DNA of 64,000 nt from Chara braunii (Eukaryota > Streptophyta > Charophyceae > Charales > Characeae). The stretch is taken from assembly GCA_003427395.1 (NCBI GenBank), contig BFEA01000065.1, positions 1,076,718 to 1,140,717 of the forward strand, written 5' to 3'. A model generated the notes under the pieces. It worked only from the letters and a program-made list of their open reading frames with translations, searched no databases and was not told the origin of the DNA. Within the stretch, counting starts at the first letter, position 1. Every line of letters starts with the position of its first letter. The position numbers and the translations under genes are program-made. This document shows, piece after piece, positions 10,561 through 22,335 of this stretch.

Positions 10561-13500
10561 TGACCTTGTCAAACGCATGCAAAACTGCCTTCCTCCCATC
10601 TTCCCCCAGTTCATTCCTTAGTTCACTCTCACACGTTCCTTCCTTTTAGTCTGATTGGGTCCTGAAGAGAAAGCAAAAAACCATAGGGACAACCTCATGC
10701 ATACAACAGTCATACTGCAGGGGGATAGGCAAACATAGGTGATAGTGGGTTATATAGATAAAAGATAGTATACCTGAAAGTTCCCTGCCTCCAGAACTCC
10801 TCCTAAGTTCCGGCAGAGCTCCCGCAATCGGTGGGTGGAATCCCCACAGAGTCTTGATGAGGACTTACGGGTTGTGATCACGCCTGCCGCCTTCCTCTCG
10901 TAACCGAGGACTAGACTGAGAGTAAGAAGGGCAAAAAAAGAAAGATTTGAGTCTCTCAGATCCAAGAATGGTGTGCTCAGACTCGCAGGAGAGGGCCTTG
11001 GTACCTTGACACGCCTGAGGGCCCCGCAATGGTGGCCAAATAGTTATCGGCTTGGCTAGCTTCTGAAGTCAAATATCCCAAAAACCACCCCTGACGCTTC
11101 CCCAAATCGCAGCACTAACCTCCCACTCGCCCAACTTTGCCACCTCTCCAGCCTCGACACTTCTTCTCAGTCTGATCGCGGGTGTTCAGCAGTCTGTAAC
11201 AACCCCTAGACGCAGCAGTAGCACCCAGCAGTGGCCAGCAGAATCAGCAATCACCGATAGCGGCATACAACGGTGGTCAGCAACAATGGTTGTTGTCCGT
11301 ACACAGTCCGCAGCTTCAGCGCTTGACGGTGGGTAACAACAACACCAGCGCTTGCCAGTGACAACAGTTCATGCCCAACCAGTAGCCTTAGAGGTACACA
11401 ACGGTATAGACCACCAACTACAGTAGCGACACATAACGGTCTGTAGTCCACAATACTGGTAGTGGTCACCAACAACCAACAACTCGTTCAAATGAATGTC
11501 GTACCGCCAAGTTGTTGATCTCCCAACTTACAACAAGGACACTTCTCTGAATCTATAGAAGTAACCCCCACCTACTACAGTCTGCCACCTCGTCCTTGGA
11601 CCGCGACAGATGTTCACCAGTCGTCCACAGTTCTGAGTATGCCAATAACAGTCGTTCTACCGGTTTGTGGACTCAACGAAGGGTCTTCAATTTGTAATCC
11701 GTTGTTGTGTCTAGACCTAGCGAGCTTACAAAGCGCGTCACAGACCTATTATTGCCTCAAACTTCCGCTGGTTAGTCGCCCAACAGTCTCTCTTAGAAGC
11801 TGGCCATGAGGGAAACCCCCCCCCCTAAGCCATCTAGCAAGCTGTGGTCTCGTTTGTTAACGGGACTAACCAGACAAAATACTCCACCACTAAGGACGGT
11901 CATGCACCACCACCCATAGAATCAGAGAAACAGAAGCTCTCAATCTGTCAATCCTCACTATGCACGGACAAGGAACGACCAGTCCCCTCAGCGCGGTGCA
12001 AGCAAACTTACTACGAACAATCTGCAACCACCTTGGTCGCGCTACGATGTTATTCTAGCGGCGAAAGTACCGGGCCATCATACAGGCTAGCACCCCCGAC
12101 TCCCACACTGTGCTACCAGACCGCCGGACAGCATACGCCAGGTAGGTGCTCTAGTCCCATGCTATCCCCCTATCCCTTCCTTGTCAGCCTCCACCACTAC
12201 TACGACCGAAGCCAGCATGTATCTTCTACAAGATCTCGGAAGGATTCGCCGTCCCGTGTGAAGGTAAGTGTGTCCTCCCCGCGCAACTCATGCTCGTTAT
12301 ACCCGTGGAATCATGGCCCGGAATGAAAATCGGGCTCCGCCGTAAACCTCGCAATACCCGAAATCCCCAAACTTACGTCTCTACCCGGTAGATTTCGTAG
12401 GGAATCGAGGAATCTGAGTGTTTTCCCAGCCTAACTTTTCTTATTTCCGCCATCTGCCGGCGCACTAACTTCTCCTAATCAGCCTCTCCTACTAACTTCT
12501 CTATTACTCCCTTATCATCAATTTTGTCTTCAGAATCGGAGTCGCCCACCACGAAAACCCCCGATTCGGATCTTACCACGCCCGATTTCGTTCAGAAACG
12601 AGCGGGTCACACCATTTTCTACTTTTTGTTCTCCTCGCTCCTCCATAGCTTCGCGAGGTCATGTTCCTTGCTAACTTATTTTCTACCAACATTCCTCCTA
12701 AACTAACCCTGCCATCGAACTCGTCTTATAAAAAAAACCCTATCTCGATCCTCGGTCCTCCCAATTTTGTCACGGATTGGTTAGGAATCCGATTCTTCTT
12801 CCCTCCACCATCACTCATCCTGCCGTGGCCCATCGCTCCGTCTTCCTCTTCTAATAACTAATCTGCTAAGTTTTCATTAAGACTAACACCAGATTCAAAT
12901 TCGTCCAGGGCTAAAACCCCGAGCTCACTCCTTCCCCCGTGCAAATCGGTCCTCTATGGGGCGAACTCCATACCTCCTGCTGCGCCCGACCCACCTCCTC
13001 TCCATCTCGGCTTCCATATACCGAAAGCACCCGACGTGAATTCGCGTTCGGGTGCACCTCCACTTTTCGGCACTCGTGGCCTGCTCCGCTCGCTGCTGCC
13101 TAACGCAGCTCTGCCCGACTCGCCGTTCGCACAGTACCCGTGCTGCGTCTGCCGCCCGCTGCCTTCTCTTTGGACGGCGCACCTTCTTCCTACTAGCTCA
13201 CTCCCCGACACTCCGCTCTTCCGTTTCCTTCACCACTTGCAAGTTCTCCCTTCTTCGTTCCCCTCTGGTCCATTGCCTTGCCTTGCTCACACTGTTGCTA
13301 GCACGTCGCCCCGCAGTCGCTAAAGACCGAGACTTCGACAGTACCCCGGAAATATCCCGGTTCGGAGTCATTCGCTGCCCCCTCTCTTTTTTCTAAACGT
13401 ATCTGGCACCGAAACCCGCCAGTTTCGTTCCTCACCCCTCACTGCCTCCTGTCTGCGCACAGTCGACCTTACTGCCCGCCTCGCTCCGACCACTTCCATC

Positions 13501-13676
13501 AGCGTTGCCAGGTAAGTGTTCCGCCCGTTGTTGCTCCGTGCTGCCTGGTCGAACCCGCTGCCCGCCGCCTCTCTCCGCCCGTCACCTCCGAGTTGTGGCG
13601 CATGCACCCCGCGCAGAACCGTGTCCGGGTCCACCCGCTGGCTTTCACCACCCCGCCAGCCTTTTCCCGACTTATG
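10561..13676. repeat. Body of LTR A, no gene
   Basis: This stretch has no protein I can support. It holds the conserved block GTTCCGGCAGAGCTCCCGCA (10808-10827), an unoccupied copy of the site that carries an insertion at 56962 (GAAAGATTTGAG, 10940-10951), isolated splice-donor-like GGTAAGTG at about 12263 and 13510, and degraded hairpins of the GTTTC/GAAAC type at about 12580-12620. A 160-codon frame at 11844-12326 has no protein-like features. Confidence 0.55.
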
Positions 13677-13749
13677 CCTGTTATTCTTGCGCGCGGGTCA
13701 TGCTAGTCTTCTCCATATCGTTCCAATTTTAACGGATGTCCCGAAGGAC
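13677..13749 (-). ncRNA. U6 snRNA-derived sequence in LTR A
   Basis: The minus strand matches the 5' half of U6 snRNA as I know it: the 5' hairpin CTTCGGGACATCCG, then AAAATTGGAACGATA, a changed ACAGAGA box (TGGAGAA), then TAGCATG, CGCGCAAG and a diverged tail. About 73 bases are recognisable. U6 normally acts in the catalytic core of the spliceosome. This copy has box changes and no snRNA promoter that I can see, so it is probably a retro-derived fossil used as LTR sequence. Similar copies are in LTRs B and C. Confidence 0.82.
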
Positions 13750-13816
13750 GGACACCCGGTTTGCCGCATCAACTGACGACTCAGAATATTTGGTCTCCCT
13801 CATCGATCAAACCCCA

Positions 13817-13879
13817 CCATCCGGATTCGAGCACGGGTCTGTATTTCAACAGTCCAAGGGTATACCGTTGAGCTAGGCC
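13817..13879 (-). pseudogene. tRNA-like sequence 1 in LTR A
   Basis: The minus strand has an A-box-like TAGCTCAACGGTATACC, an anticodon-arm-like segment GGACTGTTGAAATACAG, and a B-box-like GCTCGAATCCGG about 45 bases further on. Spacing fits a tRNA body. The acceptor stem does not pair well, so it is a tRNA-derived sequence and not a functional gene. The U6-like sequence follows about 70 bases downstream on the same strand. Confidence 0.75.
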
Positions 13880-14249
13880 AATAGGCCCCAAAGGTAGCCG
13901 CGAGCCCACATCCCACCTACAGCACCGTGCCTCAAGGCAAAACGGGTTTGCAACAGCACTTCAGGCATCCCTGCGAATGCAACCTACTTCCCGTGGCCCG
14001 ACCTTAGGCCCGATATTGCGCCCTGAGACGGGACGCAAGTAAACGAAAATAAAACGAGGAGAAAAAGGTAAAAGTAGTAGACGCAAAATGAGAAAATGAA
14101 CGGTGAGCCTACGGATCGACCCCCTCCGTTGTGCCTGTAAACAAAAACGGAGGGGGGGTAGCCTCGTCGGGCCCTCGACCTCTCGGTCCCCTACACGCCG
14201 CTCCACTACAGTTGCCACGCCGACGTCCGCTGCCGCTGCGTCGGCGCTC

Positions 14250-14318
14250 GCCGGCCTTGATCCTCGAACCTTCGTTGTGTCCATCCAATATCGTAACCTA
14301 TTGGACTAAGCCCAAGCA
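14250..14318 (-). pseudogene. tRNA-like sequence 2 in LTR A
   Basis: The minus strand has an A box TTAGTCCAATAGGTTACG and a B box GGTTCGAGGATC with tRNA-like spacing. It lies 523 bp from the outer LTR edge; the counterparts in B and C lie 536 and 557 bp from theirs. Functional status is unknown. Confidence 0.75.
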
Positions 14319-14812
14319 TGAGACCTGCGCCCGCAGAGTATCGTATAAGGCAGTGCGGCGCGGCGTTTTGTGCCAACAAAATGGCTGCGCAGCACCTAGT
14401 GCCCGCGCCGGCTGCCTTATACTAGCTATAATTGCCCCGCGCGCCATCCTACGACAACCTGCTCACCGCACGAGAATCGTGCCGTTATTGCTGATGCCGT
14501 CGTCGGGGTCGTCCTCCGCACACGCGCTCGGCTAGGTCAAAAGTACCAATCAAAAGAAAATATCCTTCATTCCTGCTTAATCAAAAATAAATAAATAATA
14601 ATAATATCACCAACCAAGAACTACCGAGGTCCGGGCCGGCTTTACGATCAACAACAGAAAAGAATCACGCGCGCCTTAAACCTGCGCGCCCACGCACTCA
14701 CTATTATGGTCAACTACCCAGTCAATGCAATTACAGACGCAGCCGCGCTTAGCGCGGTATACTTAAACCTTAAACCAAACAATTTTCTGTTACTTGCAAA
14801 AACCCAGGGCGG

Positions 14813-14830
14813 ATACCCTTGTAAGGGTAT
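14813..14830. promoter_or_regulatory. Edge hairpin of LTR A
   Basis: ATACCCTT and AAGGGTAT form an 8-bp perfect stem with a 2-base loop, 11 bp from the LTR edge. It is identical in LTR B (26083-26100) and kept in C (34401-34418), so it is under constraint or recently copied. A role in integrase recognition or transcription would be inference. Confidence 0.7.
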
Positions 14831-14841
14831 TCGCACCGACA

Positions 14842-15339
14842 TTGTGCCTACATCTAGATGCGCACATATCTAGCTCCGTCCCTATATACAAGAAGCTTTG
14901 ATCCTACTGATGTATAGGCGAACCAGTCCTCAATCACTCCTTGCCCCTGGTCTCACCTATATGGCTGAGCTATCTACAGCCTAAGCTACCTTACCGGACT
15001 ATTATTGCGAAACCCCTCCCCAAATCCAACCTATGTACATGCACACATCCAAGTATATGTCTGTCCTGACTCATATAATATGCAACTGACCTTTACCAAT
15101 TAGTATGGGGTTAGGGTTACGCAATGGTTAGCCTACCACTTGAATTCCCAGATCAGTACACATACAGTTAGATTTTTACCAACAACGAATCCAAGGTTCT
15201 AACGCAGGCGACCGACAGAAACTTCCCCACCTAGGGGTTAGGGAGAATTCCCATTACATCCCACTATACTTTTTCTGCCCTAGTCATCCCATCTACCCTC
15301 TCCGCGCTCTTGATCACCTGGCTCACTCTAATGATCATC
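14842..15339. other. Intervening region next to LTR A, no gene
   Basis: No coding feature is seen. There is a single telomere-like GGTTAGGGTTACG at about 15110. No polypurine tract lies beside the LTR edge at 14841, so I cannot show that LTR A served as the downstream LTR of the gag element at 15353-16732. Confidence 0.4.
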
Positions 15340-15352
15340 TCATTCAACACCC

Positions 15353-16732
15353 TCATGCCCCTTTTTTCTTTGAGCCCCACTTGTGGTTTCGCTGGCTCCC
15401 AACGCGACCTTCGGCGTCTTGCCTGCCATTCCCGCGACCTCCATTGCCGCGTCCACCATCTCCACGGCCCGTGTTGCTACGCCCCCCATTTCCACGACCC
15501 GTGTTGCCACACCCGCCATCTCCACGTCCTCTTCCAACTTCCTGCTTTGTCCCCTTCCACCTATCATACTGTCCTGCAAAACTTGCTGTATCGGTGGCCA
15601 CTATGGTCCGACGGGTTGGAATTGGACTGGCGGGGGTCCATGGGGCATCATGTTCATCAAAGGGCTCATATAATTACTTCGCGCCTAGGGCATATAAGGA
15701 TTATATGCCGTCTACAAGCTCATTTGGTTACACGGCGCCCACTGCCCAGGCAAAGTCTGCTTGATCGGAGAAGGCCCCCTTCGCCCTTCCGCGCCTTCCG
15801 ACTCTCGCGGGGTAATTACTACCTGTCGCGAACTCTGCCCCTTTTTGGTACCTTGACCGCCCTGAGCGAGGTTCCTTGCCTTCCGCTGCGCCTTTGTCAA
15901 CTTGGCAGGTTCAAGTTCCCCTTTTTCTCTCGTCACACCCTTTTCCTTACTTCCTTGAGGGGTACGGTCAGTCTTTTCCTAACAATCGCATACCTCTTCC
16001 ACCCAATGCTCGGACCACCATCCCCTCTTCTGCCCTTTCCTGACCTGCAGCTGAGGATGTTCCCACGCTAACGAGCCCCCTCTTTGGATTCGGCACACGA
16101 GCAGGCAGGGTCATGGTAGCATCCCGCTTCTCCTTTATTTTCATGGATCCTTTGCCTTTGTCGCTCGCCTGAACACCGACTTGCTTCTTTGGGACTCCTA
16201 CCAAGAGGGGTGATTTTTGGTCATTCTCCTCCACTCCTCTTTCATCCTGGCCAGCCGGCTTACTTGGGGAATCTTTTGAGATCTTCCGCTTGCCTTTCCT
16301 GGCCTCTTCCAGTTGAGTTAACCTTCCTTTCAATACTTCCACTTGTCTCTGCAATCCACTCAATTCCTCGTGCGATGGTGCGCCCGCAGCTGGTTGCTCA
16401 GAGCATTCCTCACGTTGGCCTTTTATTCCATCTTCTAGGAATCTCTCCAGCTCATCCCACGTCTTCGCCTTCTGCTTGAGGGTATATACCTCCTCGCTCA
16501 ACTCTTCACAAACAAACAAGGGGAATATGTACCACATCGCCCTCTCGCCCGTCTTCTTCACAAGGCAAAAATCCTGAAAGTCGTGCAAAAAGCTAGTCGG
16601 GTTCCTCCCTTGGAACAGCAAGGCGCGCAGATCCGGGGGCATTAACTCCTGCAACACTTTGAGCAGCAGCACCTTCATGAGGCACGAATTCCTCCAACAC
16701 AGGATTTCGGCGAAGCCACTTCCCTCCGCCAT
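15353..16732 (-). pseudogene. Gag of a gag-only (non-autonomous) element
   Basis: The first ORF (15968-16732) has capsid-type helices (NPTSFLHDFQDFCLVKK, KQKAKTWDELERFLED), a coiled-coil-like stretch (LSGLQRQVEVLKGRLTQLEE) and a Lys-rich tail. A second frame (15712-15936) carries KLTKAQRKARNLAQGGQG, matching element 1 gag. The third (15353-15601, back in the first frame) is RGG-rich (GNGGRGNGGRGN type). No zinc knuckle, protease, RT or integrase follows. This looks like a non-autonomous derivative that would rely on enzymes from elsewhere. It lies downstream of the tRNA-Asp-type site at 18840. Confidence 0.8.
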
Positions 16733-18839
16733 GACCCTGACAACAGCCTGACACGCATAGCGGGCAATAGATCATCAAAAAGTGATTCAGGTGAGCTCAG
16801 GTAGGCAAAGGCAAACTGCTAACGCTTATATCATGCTATCTACCCTTTTTACTCATGCAATCAGGCCTCAACCCCTAACTACCCTGACACTTACCCTTAT
16901 AACTACGGTAATGGGTAGAAAAACGACCACAGCCAAGTCAGAATAAGCACATTTAGTGGAGAAAGAAGGCATCTCCTATCGGCCCACTGCTGCCCGAATC
17001 TCCTTCCAGTCTACATTCCCCTCGTTCGGATCATGAGACGAGGCGTATACGTCCACTGTATTGACCGTGTTCCTGAGCTACTGACTAGAGGGTGAGAATT
17101 TCGAGTCTAAGTACAGACCATATATTAGTTCACATGTATAACGCCCATACTCCCAGTCTCGCACCCTCATAGCGGCTTCAGCTGCCGCTTCTACCCTTGC
17201 TGCCCCACCAAAACTCTTATCTATGAGGAAGTTAGGCAGGGTGACTCACAGCGGAGCAGATGGAAGCGCGAACTCTCCAGCGAACTTAACCTCTACACGG
17301 GTTAGTACTCGCTCTTCCCCGTCACTGGACACTTTTCTCGCTCATTTAGTTGCGGCTGCCTCGGCTACCCTCAGAGGCCTAGCGAGCAGGCTTTCGTGCT
17401 CAAGCGCCAACTCTATCCCATGCTCGACCCAAAAGGTGGCTGAGGCATACAGGGTCACCTTTACAATTGCGCATTCCTGCTGATCGTCGAACCCAGACTC
17501 GATCCAGACAAAGACGTCCGTGCCCATCATCACGCCCACCATGATGAAATATACTCTCCTTCTCTAACCCGCCTGGGTAAAGACACCTCGAGTCCTCCCT
17601 CTTTCTTAACCCGCCCGAGCATACGCGGGTCTTCCCGTGCATAAGGCATCCTTAGTTGCCTTTGCTTTGTCTGGGTTCTGCTCATCACAGACAAACGTCC
17701 AGCATGCGCCTTCCGTTATTAGACTGACAATCCCTATTCCTCTTGGAAGGGCGACCCAAACGTACCGGCTAAATGGTCAATCATGAGCCAAATGTCGGAT
17801 TTGAGACATTCATATAACTTCCTACAGACTGATAAGGTCCCAAGTATAATCCCTATAAAATAACCCACACGAGCTATGCTTGAAAGAGATATCTACTTAA
17901 CGTATAACTACACAAGATTGGGCGTAGGCTAGGCTCACAAAGTCTGACATCCAGTACTACCCGCCGCTCCCTTAAAGGTGAGCAAAATAGTCTAAGTGTC
18001 AGCTCTTTCATACACTCCAACTCCCTCTAGGATTAGATGCCTTCCTCGGAAGGAAGGTGTTACCCAGACTCACTGCGTTCCGCAGCAGAACAATCATTTA
18101 GAATCCAGACTCAAACATTTAAGTTCATGCGCATAGTATCCTTCAATTGGCCTTAGCCTACTTCTCCTCAAAGCGCACATACGATTTCTAACCTGGCACC
18201 TAGGAGAGGGCCTATACCTTCACTCCTGGCAGAGGAACATTATCTCACTCATCCTTAGCTTCATTCTAAGGCAATCGTATTACTAGGCTTTCCCAATTAC
18301 TCAGGCGACTCTTATGGCGGCCAAAAAAGGGTACATCATAGGGCTAACTCTCACAATAGCCATGCTTAACCTTAGCCACGCCAAGCACGCGAAGCACTGC
18401 CCAGTCCTGCCAACTATCGAATCAGAAGGGTCACCATTCCCAAATACCATCATGCTAGTCAAAGCCGGTGATCGCATAATCAAAAACACTTATCACCTTC
18501 GAGTCAACCATACCACATTAATCCAAGTCAGGTCACTTCAATCAAGACCGCATCGCTTGACCAACCCTCAGTTCACGCTTTTTATCCATCACTGTCTGCT
18601 ACCAACCATTTTGTCCAAACCAGTCAATAAAGCAGAAGTGGTCACTTCGCCTGAATCATCAACCTTCCTCGAATCTAGACCTGATTTTTAAGGACCTCTC
18701 AGCTCTACGACACTATCAATTGATAGTCAATATGTCAACTGATCACTCATATCGTCCTAACGAAACTTCTCATTTGCCTTTTTTCTCAATTCCAATACCC
18801 AGATGTCGTTCCACCAGGGACAACGGTAGGCAACCGTTA
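16733..18839 (-). other. Long leader of the gag-only element, no gene
   Basis: About 2.1 kb separate the gag start from the primer-binding site, without a supported reading frame on either strand. The last 50 bases next to the primer-binding site match the leader of element 1. I recognise nothing else in the rest. Confidence 0.45.
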
Positions 18840-18857
18840 TCCCCGGCAACGGCGCCA
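18840..18857 (-). promoter_or_regulatory. Primer-binding site, tRNA-Asp type
   Basis: The 18 bases are identical to 7046-7063, again two bases from the LTR edge, which here reads TGTCC on the + strand. This marks LTR B as the upstream LTR of the gag-only element. Confidence 0.88.
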
Positions 18858-20023
18858 CCTGTCCAGCGCATCGGTCCGGCACTGCACGGGGCAGCGCGGG
18901 ACCCTCCCGGCCGCATCACGCAGGAGTTGGTTTAAATCCTTTGTCGCAATATACATGGAGCTTCCGCAAGCCGCTCCGGCCGAGTGCGCCAGCCATACCT
19001 CTCGCGAGCCCCTACGACAGGATAGGGCCTACGCGAGGCACGACTTACCTACACCTTACGAGAGCTGTCACCTCCCTTCGGTGGGCGTATCCCCGCCGAG
19101 CTACCAGTCCACAGTACGAAAGTTAATCAGCTGCAATCGCAGAGGTGGACCAGTCGAGGGCATTTCTCGTTCGCTATAGCATAGGGGGTACGCGCGGTAA
19201 TACGCCTCTATCGGACCCGCACGCGAACCGACAGCTTGGGGGGTTGAAGTCCCAAGCGCGATTCGACGTCGGTTGACTATGACGCATCCCATACACCACG
19301 CGCACACACTCTAACAACCACAAGACAACAACACACACACGCACGAAATGACACAACACAAACAACGCGACAACGATCCTAGCCCCTCGGTAGTCAACCC
19401 ATACTAATCCAACGCGGAAATCGGACAGGCGTCGTGCGCGAGACTTAGTATAAAAACTGCGAGGACGTAGGGCTAACTCATATCGACTCGCAATGCAGGC
19501 GTACGCAAGCAGTCGCAATGATGGCGTACTATGTAGTACCCATACCCGCGCGGTCCTCGTTAATCTCGAGGGTCACGTTCGACAGTCAAGTGTCGGCTGA
19601 CACGCGCCTTGAGGGTTAATCTCTCAACGATGGACAACCACCATGCGCGGTTGAAGATCACACACCCTCTTCTGCACCTTATGCAGAGCGGGTGGTACAC
19701 AGGTCCATACTTGTGGTTGTAGTCGTTTCTTACAGCCCTGGAGATGAGTCCCACTCCGGGCCTGGACGAAAGTCAAGGGGTTTAACTTTGACAACTGCCA
19801 CGGACTACAACGTCCAACCATATAAACTCTAAAAAGCAAGGGTAAAAATGAGAATCCCCCTTGTCTCTCAAGACGTAACCGGGTTAACCCTTATGCACAA
19901 TTACAGTAGGTCTCTCAAATACCCAGGGCACTTATAAATATATGAGGGTTGATTTTATAAGACGATCACTTCTCACAGTCACGGTGGGGCTCCCCTCAAC
20001 CATATATGTATGTAATCGCAGGC

Positions 20024-20337
20024 NNNNNNNNNNNNNNNNNNNNNNNNNNNNNNNNNNNNNNNNNNNNNNNNNNNNNNNNNNNNNNNNNNNNNNNNNNNNN
20101 NNNNNNNNNNNNNNNNNNNNNNNNNNNNNNNNNNNNNNNNNNNNNNNNNNNNNNNNNNNNNNNNNNNNNNNNNNNNNNNNNNNNNNNNNNNNNNNNNNNN
20201 NNNNNNNNNNNNNNNNNNNNNNNNNNNNNNNNNNNNNNNNNNNNNNNNNNNNNNNNNNNNNNNNNNNNNNNNNNNNNNNNNNNNNNNNNNNNNNNNNNNN
20301 NNNNNNNNNNNNNNNNNNNNNNNNNNNNNNNNNNNNN
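20024..20337. other. Assembly gap
   Basis: The sequence is 314 undetermined bases inside LTR B. The flanks match LTR A at about 8245 and 8400, so roughly 150 bp would be expected there if B were exactly collinear with A. Confidence 0.95.
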
Positions 20338-20774
20338 ACTCTTAAATAAATACTCAGTACTTTTGTTGGATGACCATTCAGTAAAGTCCGGGTGAAAACA
20401 CAACAAAACAGTTCAATCACAAGGCTAAAGCCTTTAGGTTGAGTGGCAGGAGTAAATTGAAGTTGAATCATAAACCGACGAATCGGCAATCGACCTGTTA
20501 TCAATGATAACAGAAGATGACCCTCAAGGGATCAAGTTGAACCTAGTCCGGATCGTGAATCAAATGATCAAGAAGACCTGTAACAAACGACAGACCAATC
20601 CTTAAGCTAAGATCATAAGTGTATGGAGAATACAACTCCATAACACATCCTTACTCAAAACTTCCCTATAAGCTAAGCCTAAGTCTACCTCTAAGCTAGT
20701 GCCTAAGCATAAGTAGACCAACTGCAAAAATTTCCCCTCTTCAGGGTGGATCGCCCGAATCGTCACCTGTCAAA

Positions 20775-21380
20775 ATATAATCTATCTCCTATAAATTCGA
20801 AAAATTTCGGCAGCGCTTCCCGTAGGAAAAGTGCCTTTTCAGAATTTATATAAGTCCAAATATGGAAGCAGAAATAAACTTCAACTTTGGAAAATCAAAC
20901 TCTGCCTAACTCCCTGAATTAGTAAAAATTTGGGCAACACTCCCTTTAGAAGCCCTTTAGAAGGGGAGACTTCCCAGATTTATACTAAGTCAGATATGAA
21001 CTCAAAAGACAACTTGAGTTCAACATAGACAAGATTTAACTAACTCCTTAGTTTTGCAGAAATTTCAACAACATTCCCTCTAGAAAAATGTTATTCCAAA
21101 ATTTATACAAGGCTAGGTCTAGAATTTGAGAATAACTTTGACTTCTCAAAGTCCAAATTTGTCTAACTTCTTGAATTAGCAAAAATTTGGCCAACACTCC
21201 CTTTAGAAAAGGAGACTTCCCAGATTTTAACTAAGTCAGATATAAGAAAAGACAAATCGAACTTTGGTAAGTAAAAAATTGACTAACTCATTGGATTTGT
21301 AGAAATTTCGGCTGCGCTTCCCGTAGAGAAAGTAGCTTGCCAAGATTTATACAAATCCAAGTACAAAAAATGATCCCAGA
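20775..21380. repeat. CGGCAG hairpin array in LTR B
   Basis: Units like those at 8846-9560. One unit (about 21055-21105) has changed its inner stem to AACATT pairing with AATGTT, while the others use CGGCA with TGCCA or GGG with CCC. That is the same kind of paired change seen in the neighbouring array. Confidence 0.72.
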
Positions 21381-21639
21381 AAATGCAAAAATTGACCTAA
21401 GTAAAAACAATTATCACAAAAAATGCAGGAATTGAAATTAACTCCTACGGCTCTAGCACGTGGCGAGCATCTAAAGCAACTACCTATAATACTGAAATCC
21501 AAACAAAATAGTCATCTTATTCAGTCACATGCAAACCAAACCACAAAGGTAAGTACTCTCACCAACCCAAGTTTATTCCATATAAATAGTTCATGAATCT
21601 TCAAGTCCTTGAATCCTTATACCCAACTTACATAAGACA

Positions 21640-22335
21640 TAAAGCTGAACCATTCACCATGGAAACAATGTCCTGCTTGCCTTTATGATATACACGAATA
21701 AGTTGCACAACTACTTCTCTCTTCTTTTGGGCAGATGACTAGGCCATTCGCCATGGAAACAATGCCTAGTCGCCCTAGGTTGTTTAATATCCAAAGTTTA
21801 GTATTTCTCTGACTTTATTTTCAAAGGAAAAGGCAAATATGGGCAGGGGACTGGACAGTTCACAGTAGAAACAATATTCAGCTTGCCCAGACTATTTCCA
21901 TTTATATTTTGTATTTTTTTTTTTCTCTTCTTAATGATATGGTTTAACGCTGGACCATTCTCGGTAGAAACAATGCCCAGTTGTCAGTTCACATGCAAAT
22001 ATACATAAAGTACTTTTCTTTATACTTAGTTTAGTTCACGTGCGTGGTTTTCAGGCTAAACCATTCACAGTAGAAAGAATGCTTAGCCTTAGACCAGAAA
22101 TCCTCCCTCATAATAAAACAAGAATTTAAACCCCTTCAATCAGTCAAACCCCCAGAGTTAACTAGAGTAAACCGGCCATTCACAGTAGAAACAATGCGTG
22201 GTCCTCTAGAAAACAACTAGATAAATATAGCAACCAGGTCATTCACAGTAGAAACAATGTCTGGTCCTTCATAAAACAGCCAAATAAACATAGCCCTGAG
22301 CCATTCACAGTAGAAACAATGCTCAGGCTTTGGTT
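21640..22335. repeat. Hairpin array, CCATT/AATG core, in LTR B
   Basis: Eight units lie at about 21645, 21740, 21855, 21950, 22055, 22170, 22235 and 22300. The clearest is GACTAGG (21737-21743) with CCTAGTC (21765-21771). The equivalent unit in A (9900) has one arm mutated to CCTCGTC. Confidence 0.85.

Larger units (their letters stand above)
7066..14841 (-). repeat. Giant LTR, copy A
   Basis: The + strand starts TGTCGAGCGCATC and ends TATTCGCACCGACA, a 5-base terminal inverted repeat in the TG...CA format. Length is 7776 bp. Copies B and C have the same edges and the same order of internal blocks: a GC-rich edge, a CGGCAG hairpin array, a CCATT or CCCTAA hairpin array, a C-rich body, a U6-like sequence, tRNA-like sequences, a GCGCGC palindrome and the edge hairpin. 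I see no reading frame in it that I would call a gene. The base just outside the right edge is not followed by a purine tract. Confidence 0.8.

Noticed and set aside
11844-12326. 160-codon + strand ORF
   Set aside because: It lies inside LTR A, has biased low-information composition, no counterpart in frame in LTR B or C, and no domain.
13817-13879. Functional tRNA genes
   Set aside because: A and B boxes are present but acceptor stems do not pair and anticodon loops are irregular, so I call them tRNA-derived only.
15310-16071. 253-codon + strand ORF
   Set aside because: It is the antisense shadow of the gag relic at 15353-16732, which has the recognisable gag signature.
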